Below, piece after piece: positions 37,639-46,791 of a stretch of 64,000 nucleotides of DNA. A program made the translations under genes and the position numbers. Source of the stretch: Vicinamibacterales bacterium (GTDB taxonomy: Bacteria > Acidobacteriota > Vicinamibacteria > Vicinamibacterales > 2-12-FULL-66-21); contig DASXLB010000036.1 of the NCBI GenBank assembly GCA_036496585.1, forward strand, positions 1 through 64,000, given 5' to 3'. The notes under the pieces were generated by a model that was given only the letters and a program-made list of their open reading frames with translations, searched no databases and was not told the origin of the DNA. Position 1 is the first letter of the stretch. Each line of letters begins with the position of its first letter.

Positions 37639-40600
37639 ATGGTAAAGGTCCGATTCCTGGCAGTGTCAGGAATCCTGCTACTCGGCTCCGGCCGAGCTGC
37701 GATAGCACAGGACATCGATCTCGCGACGAATGGAGCGGACGTACGCTGGCGCGGCACGACCGCGTCGGCTCTCGCGGGCAGTTATCTCGACCACGGCACG
37801 ATGAGCTCCGACGATCGCCGTGATCTCATCATCGGCGCACCGGGACAGACGGGGTCGTCGACTCCCGGCAGCGTCTACATCCTCTTCGGCGGTCCGATAC
37901 CGACTGCCGGCGAGCATCCGCTCGACACCGCGAATGTCGTCATCACCGGTGCGGCGAACGGAGACGGATTCGGCGCCGCGGTCGCCGCGGCGAATGTGTT
38001 GAACCGGGAAGGGGTCAATCCTCGCAATCTTCTCGTGTCGGCGCCGAACGCCGATGGCGGGCGGGGCGTGGTCTACCTGTTCACTACGAACTATGCGGGC
38101 GGCGAGCGTCTGACGTCGAGCTCGGCGGTGTTCACCGTGCGAGGGGCACCCAACGATCATCTCGGCGCGGCACTGGCGAGCGCCGACCTCGATTTCGACG
38201 GCTACCGCGACATCATCATCGGCGCCCCCGGAAACAATCACGTCTACGTGATCTGGGGTGGGCCAGGGCTCTCCGGCACCGCCAGGGACATGGGGAACAC
38301 CGATGCGACCGGACCCGACATCACGATCACCGGGTCGGGCATCGGCGGCGTGCTGACGGCGGGCGCGTTCACAGGGGACAGCGTCTATGACCTGTTCATC
38401 GGCGCACCGTCGGTCAACCTCGTCTACATGATCCAGGGGCTCGGTAACCGCAGTTACCAGCGCAACATGATCGTGCAGCGCGACGAGACCGCGTACTTCC
38501 TGGGCGTCACCGGCGACGCCGCCGGAAGCAGCCTGCGCATGGGCGACTTCGACGGCGACGGCCGCACGGATCTGTTGATCGGCGCGCCGAACGCCGGCGG
38601 CGCGCAGCAGGGCGCCGCCTACGTCCTCTGGGGCAAGAAACCGACCGACCCGGCGCCGATCTCGATCAGCCTCGCGTATGCCGACGTGATTCTGCGAGGG
38701 CCGGCACCCGGCGCGAAGCTCGGACAGATCGTGACGAGCGGCGACATCAATCGCGACATCGGTGAAGACGTCGCGCTCGTGGCGCCTGGCGCGACGAGCG
38801 GCGGCGCCGTCTACATCTACTACGGCCGCGGACGCAGCACCTACGGAACTCCGCAGGCCGCCGGCAACCGCGCCGTCGATCTCAGCGATCCCGCCCAACT
38901 CAGCCTGCGTGTCCTCGGCGACGCCACCGCCGGCGGCATCGCGACGGCCTTCGTCTACGAAGTGACCGGTGAAGGCGCGCGTGATCTGATCGTCGGGTCG
39001 CCCAAGGCCTCGACCTCGGCCGGCGCCAACTCGGGCCGCGTGTATTTCGCGATCTCACCCAAGATGGTGCTCTCGGCACCCGCGGTGGTCATGACCGCCG
39101 TGCAGAACGCGACCAGCCAGGCGCCCGACTCGGTGCTCAACGAGAGCCCGACCACGATCACCTTCGACGCCGTCTCGCAAACGAGCTGGCTGTCGACATC
39201 GCCGGTCTCCGGGTCCGCGCAGGACGCGGCGCCGGGGTCGTTCGCGTTGAACGCAGCCGCGTCCGGCATGGCGCCGGGCGACTATGCTGGCGCGTTCACG
39301 GTGACCTCGACGAGTCCGCATCTGACAATGTCGGTGCCGGGCACGGTCGCGCTGACGGTCATCACGCCGCCAACGCTCGCGGCGAACACGTCGATGCCCG
39401 CATTCGTCGGCACCCCGATTACCTGGACGGCGCAGTCCATGGGCGGCGCCGCCGGCGTGCTCTACGAGTTCTTCCGCCTCGATGGATCGACCTGGAAACT
39501 CGTTCAGGGCTGGAGCGCGACCAACACCTACTCGTGGACGCCGACGGTGAACGACGCGGGCACCCATGCCCTGCAGGTCTGGGTCAAGACGCCGCAATCC
39601 ACCGCGGTCTACGACGCTTACGTCGGCAGCGCGACGTTCGCGATCCAGAAGTCGGTGCCGATCATCACCGCCTTCACGAACACGGGTGTGTTCCCGATGG
39701 CGCCGAATACGCCCGTCCAGTTCAGCGTGGCGGCCGTGGGCGGCAGCGCGGCGCTGCAGTTCCGGTTCCTGCTCTACAAGGAAGGGACCGGCTGGAGCGT
39801 GCTCCAGGACTACGGCGTCGGCACGCAGGTCAGCTGGACGCCCACCACCACGGGTAACTACGCCGTGCAGGTCTGGGTGCGCAGCACGGGCGTCACCGAT
39901 CAGTACGAGGCCTGGGCAGGCACGCCGATGCTCAAGGTGTCGACGACGGATCCGGTGACGGTGCAGTCGGTCAGCGCGGACAAGCCGTTCCCGGCCAAGG
40001 CCGGCCTGCCGATCACGTTCACCGCGGCGGCGTCAGGCGGGTCCGCGGGGCCGCTCCAATACCAGTTCGTGCGCTACGACGAACCCACCGCGACGTGGTC
40101 GATCGTGCAGGCCTATGGCGCCGCGCGCACGTATAGCTGGACGCCAGGGGCGAATGCGGTCGGCAACCACGTCGTCCAGGTCTGGGTGCGCAGCGCCGGA
40201 TCGTCGGCCACCTACGAAGCCTGGGGCACGACTGGCATGTTCGCCGTCAGCGTCGATCCGATAGCGGTCACGCTGATGTCGGACGTGGCCTTCCCGGTGC
40301 CGGCGGGCACGCCGGTGCGGTGGACGCTGAACGCCTCGGGCGGCATCGCGCCGCTCCAGTACCAGTTCTCGGTGTACCGGCAGGGGGTCGGCTGGACGCT
40401 CGGGCAGGACTTCAGCACCTCGAACACGTTCAACTGGACGGCGCCCGCCGACGGGACCTACGTCATCCAGGTGCTCGTGCGCAACGCCGGCTCGACGAAC
40501 ACCTACGATGCGTGGACGAACAGCGGCTACTTCACCATCGGTCCGAACGGCGCGGCGCAAATGGTGCGCGTCACCGCCGACCAGCCGATGCCGGTTGTCG

Positions 40601-40854
40601 CCGGGACGACGGTCACGTGGACGGGGGTGGCGACCGGCGGCACCGCCGGGCCGCTGCAGTACCGGTTCGTCCGCTACAACCAGGGCACCGGACAGTGGTC
40701 GGTGGCCCAGGAGTACAGCACGTCGGACCGATTCACCTGGACGCCGTCGACATCGGAGCGCGGTTCGTACGTGCTACAGGTGTGGGTGCGAAGCGGAGGC
40801 TCCGCGGCGGTGTACGAGGGCTGGATGTCGACGGGTTTCTTCACCATCCAATGA
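37639..40854 (+). CDS. Secreted FG-GAP propeller protein with BACON-like domain and five QVWVR-type repeats
   Basis: A 1,071-residue exported protein. Signal peptide ends near AAIAQD. Residues ~30-470 hold integrin-alpha/FG-GAP repeats with calcium-type loops (ASADLDFDGYRDIIIGAPG, MGDFDGDGRTDLLIGAPN). Residues ~475-575 resemble a BACON-like domain (TSWLSTSPVSGSA ... APGDYAGAFTV). Five tandem ~97-residue repeats follow (39,361-40,854), for example GNYAVQVWVRSTGVTDQYEAW. ATG 37639 has GGAGGG 8 bases upstream. The 3' end (40,756-40,854) is duplicated in decayed form at 42,253-42,353. Probably a surface adhesin or matrix protein. Confidence 0.82.
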   Translation: MVKVRFLAVSGILLLGSGRAAIAQDIDLATNGADVRWRGTTASALAGSYLDHGTMSSDDRRDLIIGAPGQTGSSTPGSVYILFGGPIPTAGEHPLDTANVVITGAANGDGFGAAVAAANVLNREGVNPRNLLVSAPNADGGRGVVYLFTTNYAGGERLTSSSAVFTVRGAPNDHLGAALASADLDFDGYRDIIIGAPGNNHVYVIWGGPGLSGTARDMGNTDATGPDITITGSGIGGVLTAGAFTGDSVYDLFIGAPSVNLVYMIQGLGNRSYQRNMIVQRDETAYFLGVTGDAAGSSLRMGDFDGDGRTDLLIGAPNAGGAQQGAAYVLWGKKPTDPAPISISLAYADVILRGPAPGAKLGQIVTSGDINRDIGEDVALVAPGATSGGAVYIYYGRGRSTYGTPQAAGNRAVDLSDPAQLSLRVLGDATAGGIATAFVYEVTGEGARDLIVGSPKASTSAGANSGRVYFAISPKMVLSAPAVVMTAVQNATSQAPDSVLNESPTTITFDAVSQTSWLSTSPVSGSAQDAAPGSFALNAAASGMAPGDYAGAFTVTSTSPHLTMSVPGTVALTVITPPTLAANTSMPAFVGTPITWTAQSMGGAAGVLYEFFRLDGSTWKLVQGWSATNTYSWTPTVNDAGTHALQVWVKTPQSTAVYDAYVGSATFAIQKSVPIITAFTNTGVFPMAPNTPVQFSVAAVGGSAALQFRFLLYKEGTGWSVLQDYGVGTQVSWTPTTTGNYAVQVWVRSTGVTDQYEAWAGTPMLKVSTTDPVTVQSVSADKPFPAKAGLPITFTAAASGGSAGPLQYQFVRYDEPTATWSIVQAYGAARTYSWTPGANAVGNHVVQVWVRSAGSSATYEAWGTTGMFAVSVDPIAVTLMSDVAFPVPAGTPVRWTLNASGGIAPLQYQFSVYRQGVGWTLGQDFSTSNTFNWTAPADGTYVIQVLVRNAGSTNTYDAWTNSGYFTIGPNGAAQMVRVTADQPMPVVAGTTVTWTGVATGGTAGPLQYRFVRYNQGTGQWSVAQEYSTSDRFTWTPSTSERGSYVLQVWVRSGGSAAVYEGWMSTGFFTIQ

Positions 40855-41032
40855 CGTCGTCGCGCGGAAAGCCACTTACCGGCATTCCGCGCGGCGGCCG
40901 TCGCGTTGGCGTCGTCTCGTGCCTGACAGCAATCGGCACGTCGTTCGCGCCGAACGCCTACAGCGTCGCCGCCCTGTCTACTTGGGGGGCGCTTGCGTTG
41001 ATGCTATCCTCCGCTGGCAGATAACTGCCAAT

Positions 41033-42253
41033 ATGCCCTCGACACACGGAAAACTCGCGCCGGAATCACAGGGGGATCCGGGCGGCGCCATAGCACACGT
41101 CCCGGCGCTCGATGGCCTTCGAGGCCTGGCGATCCTGCTCGTGCTGATGGAACATTTCGGGGTCGTCGCTGATCTCCCGCATCGGATCCCGTTCCCGGGT
41201 GCTGCTTGGATTGAACGCATCTTCTACGTCGGGTGGTCGGGTGTCGATCTGTTTTTCGTGTTGTCGGGTTTCCTGATCACGAGCATTCTGCTGGAATCAC
41301 GTGATCAGCCGAACTACTACCGCCGATTTTACGCTCGACGAATCCTTCGGATCTTTCCGCTCTATTACACCGTTCTGATTCTTTGTCTGCTGGTCCTACC
41401 GGCGCTCTTTCCTTCGCGAGCGACGGCGCTTCTCGGGCAGGCCCTTGGCGGTCAGATCTGGCTGTGGACGTACACTCTCAACATTGGGATGGCCCTCGGC
41501 TACATCGCAAACGCCGGCATCCTTGGACAATTCTGGACGCTGACGATCGAGGAGCAGTTCTACTTCTTCTGGCCGTGGCTCGTGAAGACCTTCTCGGTGC
41601 GAGCGCTGGTTCGCATCTGCGTGTTGCTATCGCTCGGCGCCCTTGGCCTTCGGTTCTGGTGGCTGCGATCCGGGGACTGGGCCGGTGCGTATCGCTTCAC
41701 GTTGACTCGCGTCGATGCGCTCGCACTGGGCGCGCTCGCCGCGATTCTGGTCCGGGACGCGGGATGGCGAAGGCGCCTCGCGCAAATCGCACCGGCGGGG
41801 TTAGTCGGTGGCCTCACGATTCTCGCAGTCATATTCCTGAAGGTGCCTCACTTCTATTCGAGCGAGTGGATCGTGGTGACGGCGGGGCATTCGATCGTGG
41901 CGATGACATTCGTATGCGCCCTGATTATCGCCTTGCGGGAGCCTGCACCACGGTGGTTGACGAGCAGCGTGATGCGGGCGATTGGAAAGTACAGCTACGG
42001 CATTTACGTCTGGCACTGGCCGTTTCGACAGATCCTCCTAATCGGGTGGTACGGACCGCTGACCGCGACTGCTTCAGGAGTCGCGCTCGCTGACGTAGCG
42101 ATTTTTACCATCGGTGGCGTGGGAGGTTCGATATTTCTGGGGTGGGCGAGCTACCATCTCCTTGAACGGCGGTTTCTCGAGCTGAAGAGCCATTTCAGAT
42201 ACGAGCCCAGGCAGGGAACCTCGGTTTCGGCGAGTGTGCAGCCCGTGCCGTAG
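41033..42253 (+). CDS. Acyltransferase family 3 membrane protein
   Basis: A 406-residue polytopic membrane protein of the O-acetyltransferase (OafA/NodX-like) family, probably acylating a surface glycan. HVPALDGLRGLAILLVLMEH (~22-41, with the catalytic-type histidine), FFVLSGFLITSIL and GQFWTLTIEEQFYFFWP are family signatures. G+C is visibly lower than around it: the 60 bases from 41,221 hold 32 G+C, against 40 in the 60 bases from 40,681. It lies between the end of a repeat-protein gene and a decayed copy of that same end, suggesting insertion. A weak TTGATG...GATAAC pair precedes it. Confidence 0.88.
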   Translation: MPSTHGKLAPESQGDPGGAIAHVPALDGLRGLAILLVLMEHFGVVADLPHRIPFPGAAWIERIFYVGWSGVDLFFVLSGFLITSILLESRDQPNYYRRFYARRILRIFPLYYTVLILCLLVLPALFPSRATALLGQALGGQIWLWTYTLNIGMALGYIANAGILGQFWTLTIEEQFYFFWPWLVKTFSVRALVRICVLLSLGALGLRFWWLRSGDWAGAYRFTLTRVDALALGALAAILVRDAGWRRRLAQIAPAGLVGGLTILAVIFLKVPHFYSSEWIVVTAGHSIVAMTFVCALIIALREPAPRWLTSSVMRAIGKYSYGIYVWHWPFRQILLIGWYGPLTATASGVALADVAIFTIGGVGGSIFLGWASYHLLERRFLELKSHFRYEPRQGTSVSASVQPVP

Positions 42254-42353
42254 AGCGCGGTTCGTACGTGATGCAGGTGTGGGTGCGCTGCGCCGGTGCA
42301 TCGGCACTCTACGACGGCTGGCTCTCGACGGGGTTTCTTCAGCCATCCAATGA
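42253..42353 (+). pseudogene. Decayed copy of the 3' end of a QVWVR-repeat gene
   Basis: Bases 42,253-42,353 align with 40,756-40,854, the last 99 bases of the FG-GAP repeat gene. The first 18 bases are identical and the rest is clearly related, encoding ...MQVWVRCAGASALYDGW.... A single inserted base near the end (TTCAGCC versus TTCACC) breaks the frame just before the old stop. The fragment begins at the last base of the acyltransferase stop codon. No start or other part of the gene remains. Confidence 0.85.
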
Positions 42354-42399
42354 CGGACCCGCTGCTTCGCGGGTTCGCCCGACTCGGGCCAGCGCCCTG

Positions 42400-42428
42400 C
42401 TGACTTCGCGCGAACGTTGGACTAACAT
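42400..42428 (+). promoter_or_regulatory. Candidate promoter of the polytopic membrane protein gene
   Basis: CTGACT (42,400-42,405) and TAACAT (42,423-42,428) are 17 bases apart, and the -10 lies 9 bases before ATG 42438. By motif only. Confidence 0.3.
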
Positions 42429-42437
42429 CCGCACGGC

Positions 42438-44027
42438 ATGCCCACCGTGACCAGCCGGACGACCTGGATCGTGGTCGTCCTTCAGCATCTCGTCTACCTG
42501 TTCGTCCTCCACAGCCGGAGTGGACGCGGAGCCGCCGCGCTCGGGTTGATCGCCGCGGCGTTCCTGGTCGGCGCGCGTCCACGGCTCCGCTTCACCTGGG
42601 CCCCCTTGGCGATCCTGGCGGCGTTCGTGCTGCCGGCGGTCTCGCTCCTGCACGTACCGCAAATCGCGTTCGTGTCGCTCGACGGCCGCCTGTGGGTGAT
42701 CGCCGCGTGGCTGTTCGCGGCGTCGATGCTGCAGAGCGTCGAGCAGCCCCGGTGGCCATGGCAGGCCAGGCTTCCCTTGTTCCTGGCGGTGATCTGGTCG
42801 TCGTTCTTCTGGCTGGCCCTCGTCTCCGACATCGGCGTCGGCGGCTACCTGTTCTCGACGGATCGGATCGTCTACAAGGAGTGCCAATCCGATCCGCTCG
42901 CGGTGGCGTTCTCGATCTGGGAAACGCATCCGGTGAGCGAGCATCTCTTCCTCGGGTGGAGAACGTTCCAGAGTCTCGAGGAGCACCACCCGTATGCCAA
43001 CCACGTCCATCCATACCTGTTTGCGATGTACGGGTGGGCGCTGCTGGTGCGGGCCGCCGCGGGCGTGCCGCTCTTCGTGGCCACCAACACCGTGCCGGTG
43101 CTCTACATGGCCGTACTCGTCGCCGCGGTGTTCACCCTGATCCGTCGAGCGCGCCTCGTCGGCGATACGCCGGCGCCGCTGCAACTGGCGGCGCTGTTCA
43201 CGGCGTGCGGGCTGGTCGTGACGACCTACCGGTTCTGGAACGACCTGCTGCGCTACAGCAGCGACAATCCGTATCCGCTGCTGGCCGGCGTGTTGATCTT
43301 CGTCGCCGCAGGTTTGATCGAGCCGGTGAATCGGCGGATGGTGCTGGCGGGTACGATCGCCCTGGTCGCCTTGAGTCCCGTGCACACGCCGATGGTCATC
43401 ACGGCGCTCGCCTGTCTCTTCTGGTTCCGGTCCGGCGCAACCAGGCAGGGTGCCGGCGGCGGCAGTCTGGTCGTACGGGCCGCTGGACTCGCGCTCGTCA
43501 CCGGAGCCGTCGCCTACATGCTGCCGTGGCTGCTCATCAGGTGGCACGGTTACACGCCGGTAGGCAGCCCCTTCCTGTTCCGCTCGGGGCTGGACGGCGA
43601 CACGCGATACTTCACGAATATGATCCAGGCCGTGGTCTCGCCGTGTGCCAACTGCTGCTGGGGCCGGCCCACCACCGACCTGCTCTTTCCTGCCTTCGTA
43701 CCGCTCGTCGCCTTCGCGGCGTTGCGGGGCACGCGGGCGTGGCGTTCCTCGATCGATCTCAGCCGGATCCTGTTGTTCCTGCTGGCGCCCTACTTGTTTT
43801 CGCTGGTGCTCTTTCCTCAGTCGATCTCTATCCACCCCTACATGTACGATCACATGCTGATCCTCCCTCTCACCCTGGCTGGCATCGTCCTCATGTTCGA
43901 GTGGGTGAACGATCGAGCCGGCGATCCTGGACCAGCCCTGTTCGGGCTCATCCTGATCGGCGGCGGGGTCGCGATGTCGAATCTGATTGCGGTGGCGCAG
44001 GGGCTCAGTCGAATGCCGCTGCGCTGA
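42438..44027 (+). CDS. Polytopic membrane protein of unknown function in a glycan cluster
   Basis: A 529-residue protein with about 12-13 hydrophobic segments. Two notable loops are the His/acid-rich SLEEHHPYANHVHPYLFAMY (~178-197) and SPCANCCWGRPTTDL (~396-410). The size and topology are compatible with a GT-C glycosyltransferase or an O-antigen polymerase, but no diagnostic motif is recognised. It runs tail-to-tail with wecE, four bases apart. Confidence 0.65.
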   Translation: MPTVTSRTTWIVVVLQHLVYLFVLHSRSGRGAAALGLIAAAFLVGARPRLRFTWAPLAILAAFVLPAVSLLHVPQIAFVSLDGRLWVIAAWLFAASMLQSVEQPRWPWQARLPLFLAVIWSSFFWLALVSDIGVGGYLFSTDRIVYKECQSDPLAVAFSIWETHPVSEHLFLGWRTFQSLEEHHPYANHVHPYLFAMYGWALLVRAAAGVPLFVATNTVPVLYMAVLVAAVFTLIRRARLVGDTPAPLQLAALFTACGLVVTTYRFWNDLLRYSSDNPYPLLAGVLIFVAAGLIEPVNRRMVLAGTIALVALSPVHTPMVITALACLFWFRSGATRQGAGGGSLVVRAAGLALVTGAVAYMLPWLLIRWHGYTPVGSPFLFRSGLDGDTRYFTNMIQAVVSPCANCCWGRPTTDLLFPAFVPLVAFAALRGTRAWRSSIDLSRILLFLLAPYLFSLVLFPQSISIHPYMYDHMLILPLTLAGIVLMFEWVNDRAGDPGPALFGLILIGGGVAMSNLIAVAQGLSRMPLR

Positions 44028-44030
44028 CGC

Positions 44031-45164
44031 TCAGAGCAGGCGCTCGAGCACGGACACGATCCGGTCCACGTCGCCCGCGCTCATTCCGACCCACAGCGGC
44101 AGTCGAAGCAGTCGCGCACTGGCGAGGTCGGTGACGGCCAGCGCACCGGCGGCTCGCCCAAGCCGCCGTCCGGCTGGCGACGAATGCAGCGGCACGTAGT
44201 GAAACACGGCGTTGACGCCGGCGTCTGCGAGCCCGGCGATCGCGCGGGTCCGCACCGCTTCGCTCTCGAGCAGCACGTAGAACATGTGCGCGTTGTGGAC
44301 GCACCCGCGAGGGATGATCGGCCGCCGGAGGACGCCGCGGCGGTGCAGCGTCTCACAGCGCTGGTAGTAGCTCTCCCAGACGCTGCGCCGGTCGGTGGTG
44401 ATCCGCTCGGCCTCTTCCATCTGGGCCCAAAGGAACGCGGCGGTGATTTCGCTCGGCAGGAACGACGAGCCGACGTCGACCCATGTGTATTTGTCGACCT
44501 CTCCCGCGAGGAACCGGCGGCGGTTGGTCCCCTTCTCGCGCACGACTTCTGCGCGCTCGACGAAGCGTTCGTCGTTGATCAGCAGCGCGCCACCTTCCCC
44601 CGAGATGATGTTCTTGGTCTCGTGGAAGCTCGTCGCGGCCAACGGTCCGAACGAGCCGAGGGGGCGCGCCCCGAACGTCGAGCCGAGCGCCTGGGCCGCG
44701 TCTTCGATCAGCAGCAGGCTCCGGTCATGCGCCAGCGCCGTCAACTCGTCCATCGCACAGGCGACGCCTGCGTAGTGGACGGCGACCACGGCGCGTGTGC
44801 GAGGACCGACCGCTGCCGCGGCCGCTGCGGGATCGATCGTCAGCGTGTCGGGATCGACGTCCACGAAGACCGGTACGCCGCCGCGCAGCACGAAGGCGTT
44901 CGCCGTCGACACGAACGTGAACGACGGCATGACGATTTCGTCGCCGGGCTGGATGTCGGCGAGCAACGCGCACATTTCCAGCGCCGCCGTACCCGAATGG
45001 GTGAGCAGGGCCTTTCGACAGCCGACCTGCCGTTCGAGCCAGCCGTGACAGAGGCGCGTGAACCCGCCGTCCCCCGACAGGTGAGCGCGCTCGGCGGCCT
45101 GCCTGACGTATTCGAGCTCCCGGCCCGTCAGGTATGGCCGGTTGAAGGGCAGGAATGGATTCAT
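44031..45164 (-). CDS. wecE: dTDP-4-amino-4,6-dideoxygalactose transaminase
   Basis: A 377-residue PLP enzyme of the DegT/DnrJ/EryC1 family that aminates dTDP-4-keto-6-deoxyglucose. Similarity to E. coli WecE (RffA) is high along the length: PFNRPYLTGRELEYV, SGDGGFTRLCHGWLE, IQPGDEIVMPSFTFVSTANA and SFHETKNIISGEGGA with the PLP lysine at 184. Together with the PglD-like acetyltransferase at 46,788 it would give a dTDP-4-acetamido-4,6-dideoxyhexose. Its ATG overlaps the upstream methyltransferase stop. Confidence 0.93.
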   Translation of the reverse strand: MNPFLPFNRPYLTGRELEYVRQAAERAHLSGDGGFTRLCHGWLERQVGCRKALLTHSGTAALEMCALLADIQPGDEIVMPSFTFVSTANAFVLRGGVPVFVDVDPDTLTIDPAAAAAAVGPRTRAVVAVHYAGVACAMDELTALAHDRSLLLIEDAAQALGSTFGARPLGSFGPLAATSFHETKNIISGEGGALLINDERFVERAEVVREKGTNRRRFLAGEVDKYTWVDVGSSFLPSEITAAFLWAQMEEAERITTDRRSVWESYYQRCETLHRRGVLRRPIIPRGCVHNAHMFYVLLESEAVRTRAIAGLADAGVNAVFHYVPLHSSPAGRRLGRAAGALAVTDLASARLLRLPLWVGMSAGDVDRIVSVLERLL

Positions 45165-45889
45165 CGGCGGCGCGCGACCAGGAGCAGAGAGCCGCCGGCG
45201 GGAAAGTTGACGCCCGCGTCGATCGCGGCCCATTCGAGGTTGGTGATGGACTTCAGCGCGGCATTCATCGCGCCGGGAATCTGAAACTCGCGCGACGGGA
45301 CGAATGTCCGCCGCTGGCGCAGGCGCGACGCGAGCAGCACCGGCAGCGTCAGCGAGAAGATGGACGTCATACGCTCGATCCGAAAGCCGGCCGCTTCCAC
45401 CACGCTGCGAAGCCGTCGGCGGGTGTAGCGGCGGCGATGGCAGCTGAACACGTCCACCTCGCTCCAGAGCCAGCGATGCTGCGGCACGGTCAAGACCAGA
45501 CCGCCGCCGGGCCGCAGCACGTCGTGAATCGCCGCCACGCCGCCCAGGTCGTCGTCGAGGTGCTCGATGACATCGAGCGCGAGCACCAGGTCGAACGCCG
45601 CCGCGAACGGCAGCCGATCGACCGCCCCACGCACGACGGTGACGCCACGCTGCCTGGCGACCTCGAGCGATGCGCGGTGCTGATCGCACCCGACACAGCG
45701 GCAGCCAGGCAGAGCCCGCCGCAGGCCGTCGAGCACGAACCCGGTGCCGCAACCGAGATCGAGGCAGCGCCGGGCCTGCGCGAAATAGGTCTGCGCCATG
45801 CGCGCGATGACGCGCCGGCGCGCATCGAACCAGAAGTGTCGCCCTTCCGCCGCCACGAGCTCGGACAGCAGGTAATCCGCATCGGTCAT
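45161..45889 (-). CDS. Class I SAM-dependent methyltransferase
   Basis: A 242-residue protein with CLDLGCGTGFVLDGLRRALP (motif I), LALDVIEHLDDDLGGVAAIH and LRPGGGLVLTVPQH. EGRHFWFDARRRVI near the start and FSCHRRRYTRRRLRSVVEAAG are typical of methyltransferases in O-antigen clusters. Overlaps with both neighbours (4 bases each) place it in the wbqC-wecE operon. Confidence 0.86.
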   Translation of the reverse strand: MTDADYLLSELVAAEGRHFWFDARRRVIARMAQTYFAQARRCLDLGCGTGFVLDGLRRALPGCRCVGCDQHRASLEVARQRGVTVVRGAVDRLPFAAAFDLVLALDVIEHLDDDLGGVAAIHDVLRPGGGLVLTVPQHRWLWSEVDVFSCHRRRYTRRRLRSVVEAAGFRIERMTSIFSLTLPVLLASRLRQRRTFVPSREFQIPGAMNAALKSITNLEWAAIDAGVNFPAGGSLLLVARRR

Positions 45890-46791
45890 ACGCCGACGGC
45901 GAGCCCGATCCCGCTCGCGCCGTAGCCGTTGCCGTTGTAGAGCATGTGCAGACGGCCGCCGCGGCGCCAGACGCAGGGATAGGCCGTCATCTCCGAATCC
46001 CACCCGGCCGCGGAGGGCGCGAGCCCCCCGGCCGCATCGTCGCGGGTCCACGACAGGCCATCGTTCGACTCCGCATACCCGATTCGGTACCGGCTGCCCC
46101 GTGATGAAAACCACATGCGGTAGGTGCGGCCCTCCTTCAGGACGCAGGGGCGGCCGAAGGCGTACTCCCGCGGCGAGGCGTAATCGAGACAGACGTGGCC
46201 GCGCCGACGCCATGCCACGCCGTCGGCCGATTCGGCGTATTTGATGTGGTAGCGATGTCGGACGGCGCTGCCGCGGCGCTGCCAGCCGGTTCCCGAGACG
46301 TACCACATGCGCCAGATCCCGTTTTCGACGAGCACCCACGGCGACGCGTTCAGATAGGGATCGACGTCGCAGCGGTCGAGCAACGGCGCAGCGGAGATCC
46401 GGTGGAAGCGGCGGCCGTTGTCGCTGACGGCAACGCCCGACTGCAGGTAGAACGGAACCGAGACGCCCAGGCTCCAGCCGGTGTAGAACAGGAAGGTCTG
46501 CCCGCCCGCCTGGATCACGCAGGACGAGGTCACGCCGGCATCGTCGAAGGCACCGAGCGAACCCGGTCGCAGCACCGGCGACGCGCTCACCGGCGAGACG
46601 CGAAGCGGGTCGAACGAGAGAGCCGCCCGTGCGACATGCGATCGCCCGCGGCCATCGCGGCTCGTGAAATACAGCACGCTGCCGGCGGGACTTGACGCGA
46701 CCACGGGGAGCGCCACGTGTGTCCGGCTCCACGACGGCCGCTTGCCGGGGACGACGACTTGGCCTTGCTTCTGCCAGCGCCCGCGGGTCAT
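45886..46791 (-). CDS. Five-bladed propeller protein, glycosidase-like, in glycan operon
   Basis: A 301-residue protein without signal peptide. Repeated segments such as WRMWYVSGTGW, YRMWFSSRGSRYRIGYAESN and HMLYNGNGYGASGIGLA are typical of the GH32/43/130-like five-bladed beta-propeller. I cannot identify a complete catalytic triad. Related cytoplasmic proteins occur beside wecE-type aminotransferases, so it may act in sugar transfer rather than hydrolysis. This is an inference from context. It overlaps both neighbours. Confidence 0.72.
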   Translation of the reverse strand: MTRGRWQKQGQVVVPGKRPSWSRTHVALPVVASSPAGSVLYFTSRDGRGRSHVARAALSFDPLRVSPVSASPVLRPGSLGAFDDAGVTSSCVIQAGGQTFLFYTGWSLGVSVPFYLQSGVAVSDNGRRFHRISAAPLLDRCDVDPYLNASPWVLVENGIWRMWYVSGTGWQRRGSAVRHRYHIKYAESADGVAWRRRGHVCLDYASPREYAFGRPCVLKEGRTYRMWFSSRGSRYRIGYAESNDGLSWTRDDAAGGLAPSAAGWDSEMTAYPCVWRRGGRLHMLYNGNGYGASGIGLAVGV

